Shown here: positions 61,650 through 64,000 of the stretch, one piece after another
Layout of the letters: each line of letters opens with the position of its first letter
Numbering within the stretch: the first letter of the stretch is position 1
Assembly: GCA_965229625.1 (NCBI GenBank)
Contig: CBDDJJ010000001.1
Span: forward strand, 2,790,001 to 2,854,000
Direction: 5' to 3'
Origin: JANQIO01 sp965229625
GTDB lineage: Bacteria; Pseudomonadota; Gammaproteobacteria; Pseudomonadales; Halieaceae
Length of the DNA: 64,000 nucleotides
Notes under the pieces: generated by a model
Databases searched by the model: none
Told to the model about the DNA's origin: nothing
What the model saw: the letters and a program-made list of their open reading frames with translations, nothing else
Position numbers and translations under genes: made by a program

Positions 61650-62444
61650 ATGATTGGAAAACTCATTGGCGGCCTGATGGGGCTGCTGGTTGCCGGCTTA
61701 CCCGGGCTGGTGCTGGGCCTGTTTGCAGGCCACGCGTTTGACAAGGGCCTGGCGCGCAACCTCGGGCTCAGCAGCCCCGCCGCGCTGGCTCGGGCGCGCC
61801 AGACCTTCTTTGATACCAGCTTCCTGTTGATGGGTCACATCGCCAAGGCTGACGGTCGCGTCAGTGAGCAGGAAGTGGCCCAGGCCGAGTCCCTGATGCG
61901 CCAGCTGGGCATTGCCGGTGAGCAGCGTCACGCGGCCATCGCCCGGTTCAAGGAGGGTGCCGCGGTCGGCTTTGAGCCGGGCCCGAGCCTGGCGCGCTTC
62001 AACCAGGATTGCGCCGGCCCGCGACAGGTGACCCACACTCTGTTGGTATTCCTGGTGGCGATGGCCCAGGCTGATGGTCGCATCGACGACAGCGAGCATC
62101 ACCTGCTGCGCGAAATCGCTGGCGGCCTGGGCTTGGGCGCGGCGGAATTCGAACAGTTGCTCGCCATGGTCGAAGCGCAGAGTCATTTTCATAACTACAG
62201 TCCAGGGGATGGACCGGCACCGGCGAATGCCCTGGCGGATGCCTACCAGGCGCTGGGCGTTAACCCGGGCTGCACCGATGCGGAACTCAAGCGCGCCTAT
62301 CGCAAGCTGATGAGTGAGCATCACCCCGACAAACTGGCGACGCGCGGCGTACCGGAGTCAATGATGAAAGTGGCTACCGAGAAAGCCCAGGAAATACAGG
62401 CCGCCTACGAGTTGGCCAAGCGCAGCCGCCAGGCTAATCAGTGA
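61650..62444 (+). CDS. djlA: DnaJ-like membrane co-chaperone DjlA
   Basis: A 264-residue DjlA. A glycine-rich N-terminal membrane helix (about residues 2-24) is followed by a TerB-like domain with two acidic DGRVSEQE / DGRIDDSE repeats at about 68-75 and 142-149. The C-terminal J domain has the HPD motif in SEHHPDKL at about 223-230. ATG at 61650 is preferred over TTG at 61629. It stimulates DnaK at the inner membrane. Its 3' end overlaps the convergent SIMPL gene by 11 bases. Confidence 0.94.
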   Translation: MIGKLIGGLMGLLVAGLPGLVLGLFAGHAFDKGLARNLGLSSPAALARARQTFFDTSFLLMGHIAKADGRVSEQEVAQAESLMRQLGIAGEQRHAAIARFKEGAAVGFEPGPSLARFNQDCAGPRQVTHTLLVFLVAMAQADGRIDDSEHHLLREIAGGLGLGAAEFEQLLAMVEAQSHFHNYSPGDGPAPANALADAYQALGVNPGCTDAELKRAYRKLMSEHHPDKLATRGVPESMMKVATEKAQEIQAAYELAKRSRQANQ

Positions 62445-63114
62445 TGGCCACTCGCAAGATCACCGCCGCACTGATCCGCTGCTTGCCAAATTGAATATCC
62501 GGCGCCCCGGCAGATTCCATGGCGAGCATGCGCCCGGCCGGCACCGGGCCAGCATGACCCATCTGCTCGCGTGCGCTGATAACCGGGCCGAGCTTCACGC
62601 CCAGTGTGCCCGCCATGCGCTCCGCCTTGGCGCGGGCATTGACCAGGGCCTGCTCCATTGCATCGAGCTCCAGGGCGGCCAGCTGGCTGTGGCCAGGGCG
62701 CGGCTGACCCAGCTGGTGGATATCCAGCCTGGATAACGACTGAAGCAGCGCACCGAAGCGTTCGAGGTCGCGCAGCACCAGCGTGATATCACGCTGCACG
62801 ATCTGTCCCTTGTAGAGACGCTCGCCATCGCGCCACTCGTAATCGGGCCGAATACTGGCACGAGAGTTGTCGATATCCTCGTCGGTTAAGCCCTGCTCTT
62901 TTGCCGCCGCCACCACCTGCCTTGCAGTTCGCTCGACGCTGCGTTGCAGCTTCTCTACATCCTCGCCACTGGCCTGGAGGCTGAGATCCAGGCTCACCAT
63001 GTCCGGCTCGGCCTCCACCCAGCCAGTGGCGCCAGCTTCCAGGAAGCGCAGTGCATCCTCTGCCTGAACCGATAGCGGGAAACAGAGGGCGATCAGCAGG
63101 GCCAGCTTTTTCAT
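62434..63114 (-). CDS. SIMPL-domain (DUF541) periplasmic protein
   Basis: A 226-residue exported protein with a signal peptide (residues 1-18, cleavage likely after VQA) and a SIMPL/DUF541 domain: the EADMVSLDLSLQASGED-like start, RPDYEWRDGERLYKGQIVQRD-type middle (named by its ends RPDYEWRDGE and GQIVQRD) and the closing VILRVAI. Members include an oxidative-stress defence protein (YggE). ATG at 63114 is used instead of the longer frame from 63228. Confidence 0.88.
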   Translation of the reverse strand: MKKLALLIALCFPLSVQAEDALRFLEAGATGWVEAEPDMVSLDLSLQASGEDVEKLQRSVERTARQVVAAAKEQGLTDEDIDNSRASIRPDYEWRDGERLYKGQIVQRDITLVLRDLERFGALLQSLSRLDIHQLGQPRPGHSQLAALELDAMEQALVNARAKAERMAGTLGVKLGPVISAREQMGHAGPVPAGRMLAMESAGAPDIQFGKQRISAAVILRVAITD

Positions 63115-63140
63115 TACAGCAGTACTCCAGAAAGCAAATG

Positions 63141-64000
63141 TCAGGGGCGCCAGAAAGCCGGGGTGAACAGCACCAGCACGGTGAATACCTCCAGTCGACC
63201 CAGCAGCATGGCGCCGCACAACAGCCATTTTGCGACTTCGTTGATGTCACCATAATGATAGGTGACGTCACCGAGGCCGGGGCCGAGATTATTCAGCGAG
63301 GCAGCGACGGCTGAGAAGGCAGTTTCGAAATCCAGGCCGGTGGCTACCATGGCGATCATCAGGATCACAAAGGCCACCAGGTATACCGCGAGGAAGCTCC
63401 ACACGGCACTGACCACTTTGGCCTCAACCCGGCGCCGGCCCACCTTGAGTGGAATGACTGCGTTGGGGTGTACGAGCTGCTTGAGTTCCCGCACCCCCTG
63501 TTTGCTGATCAACATCAGCCGCATGGCCTTGATGCCGCCACCGGTCGAGCCCGCGCAGCCACCCATAAAGGCGAACACCAGCAGCATCAGCGGCAGGAAG
63601 CTGGGCCAGTGAGCGTAGTCTGAAGTACTGAAGCCGGTGGTCGTGGTAATTGATATCGCCTGGAACAGGCCGTTGAGCAGGCCCTGGCCGGTATCAAAAC
63701 TGTCGGTGCCCAGCAGCACGGCGCATGTAATGGCGATGGCGATAGCCAGTACGCTGGTGAAGAAAACCGTCTCGGAGTCCTTGAAATAAGGGCCGAGACC
63801 GCGCCGGCGCCAGGCGGTGAAATGCAGGCCAAAGTTGATGGCCGCCACATACATGAACAGGCAGCACACCAGGGTGATGGCCGGGCTGTCGTAGTAGCCG
63901 ATACTGGCGTCGTGAGTGGAGAAGCCGCCGATCGCCACGGTGCTGAATGCGTGACAGATGGCGTCGAAACCATTCATCCCGGCGGCCCAGTAGGCCAGCC
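63141..64000 (-). CDS. trkH: Potassium uptake protein TrkH, C-terminal part
   Basis: A Trk-type potassium channel subunit, cut by the window edge; the frame is open to base 64000 (reading L-A-Y-W-A-A-G before MNGFDA). The filter-type loops TVAIGGFSTHD, TTTTGFSTSDY and FMGGCAGSTGGGIKAMR are visible, and a C-terminal LNNLGPGLGDVTYHYG loop completes the pore. It needs TrkA for activity, which is not in the window. No cause to suspect truncation other than the window end. Confidence 0.94.
   Translation of the reverse strand, partial: LAYWAAGMNGFDAICHAFSTVAIGGFSTHDASIGYYDSPAITLVCCLFMYVAAINFGLHFTAWRRRGLGPYFKDSETVFFTSVLAIAIAITCAVLLGTDSFDTGQGLLNGLFQAISITTTTGFSTSDYAHWPSFLPLMLLVFAFMGGCAGSTGGGIKAMRLMLISKQGVRELKQLVHPNAVIPLKVGRRRVEAKVVSAVWSFLAVYLVAFVILMIAMVATGLDFETAFSAVAASLNNLGPGLGDVTYHYGDINEVAKWLLCGAMLLGRLEVFTVLVLFTPAFWRP

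Overview
The window is a GC-rich, gene-dense piece of a gammaproteobacterial chromosome lying around the replication origin. The gene order (rph-yicC-gmk-rpoZ-spoT-ridA-recG, ubiC-ubiA, atpCDGAHFEBI, parB-parA-rsmG-mnmG-mnmE, yidC-yidD-rnpA-rpmH | dnaA-dnaN-recF-gyrB, glyS-glyQ) matches the Pseudomonas-type origin neighbourhood. A TRAP transporter, an NhaC-type sodium/proton antiporter, a DUF3604 lipoprotein, a Baeyer-Villiger-like monooxygenase and a fused rubredoxin/rubredoxin reductase suggest a marine heterotroph, perhaps a member of Halieaceae or a relative; that placement is inference.

Layout. 1-8.4 kb: RNA and nucleotide housekeeping and the stringent response (rph, yicC, gmk, rpoZ, spoT, ridA, an SDR gene, recG). 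8.4-15.4 kb: electron transfer and quinone synthesis (rubredoxin-reductase fusion, ubiC, ubiA), an acyltransferase-like gene, a DUF938 methyltransferase, a flavin monooxygenase and yaaA. 15.4-22.1 kb: TRAP permeases dctQ-dctM, a YciA thioesterase, an exported methyltransferase-like protein, the TRAP binding protein and uvrD. 22.1-27.5 kb: a DUF3604 lipoprotein, a GST/SnoaL/tautomerase/YdcZ operon divergent from a LysR regulator, a 3' remnant of a second DUF3604 gene and a Cys-rich secreted repeat protein. 27.5-31.5 kb: glmU, a TrmB-type regulator and an NhaC-type antiporter.

31.5-35.2 kb is an AT-richer foreign-looking cassette set between nhaC and atpC. It encodes a dCTP-deaminase-like protein translationally coupled to a HELGH zinc-metallopeptidase-like protein, a small helical protein, and a divergent AbrB/MraZ-like candidate DNA-binding protein. 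Several palindromes lie in its promoters. I regard this as the best candidate for an undescribed system.

35.2-47 kb holds the ATP synthase operon, parB-parA and rsmG-mnmG. A 436-base gap upstream of mnmG has four TGATCA sites over the mnmG promoter, a 22% GC tract and three near-consensus DnaA boxes, so it resembles an origin. 47.4-51.3 kb carries mnmE, yidC, yidD, rnpA and rpmH. The 774-base rpmH-dnaA gap has two perfect DnaA boxes flanking a 24% GC tract and is the conventional oriC position. dnaA, dnaN, recF (with two perfect parS sites inside its coding sequence) and gyrB follow. The window ends with glyS-glyQ, djlA, a SIMPL-domain protein and the C-terminal part of trkH, cut by the window edge.

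No rRNA, tRNA, transposase, integrase or CRISPR array was recognised.
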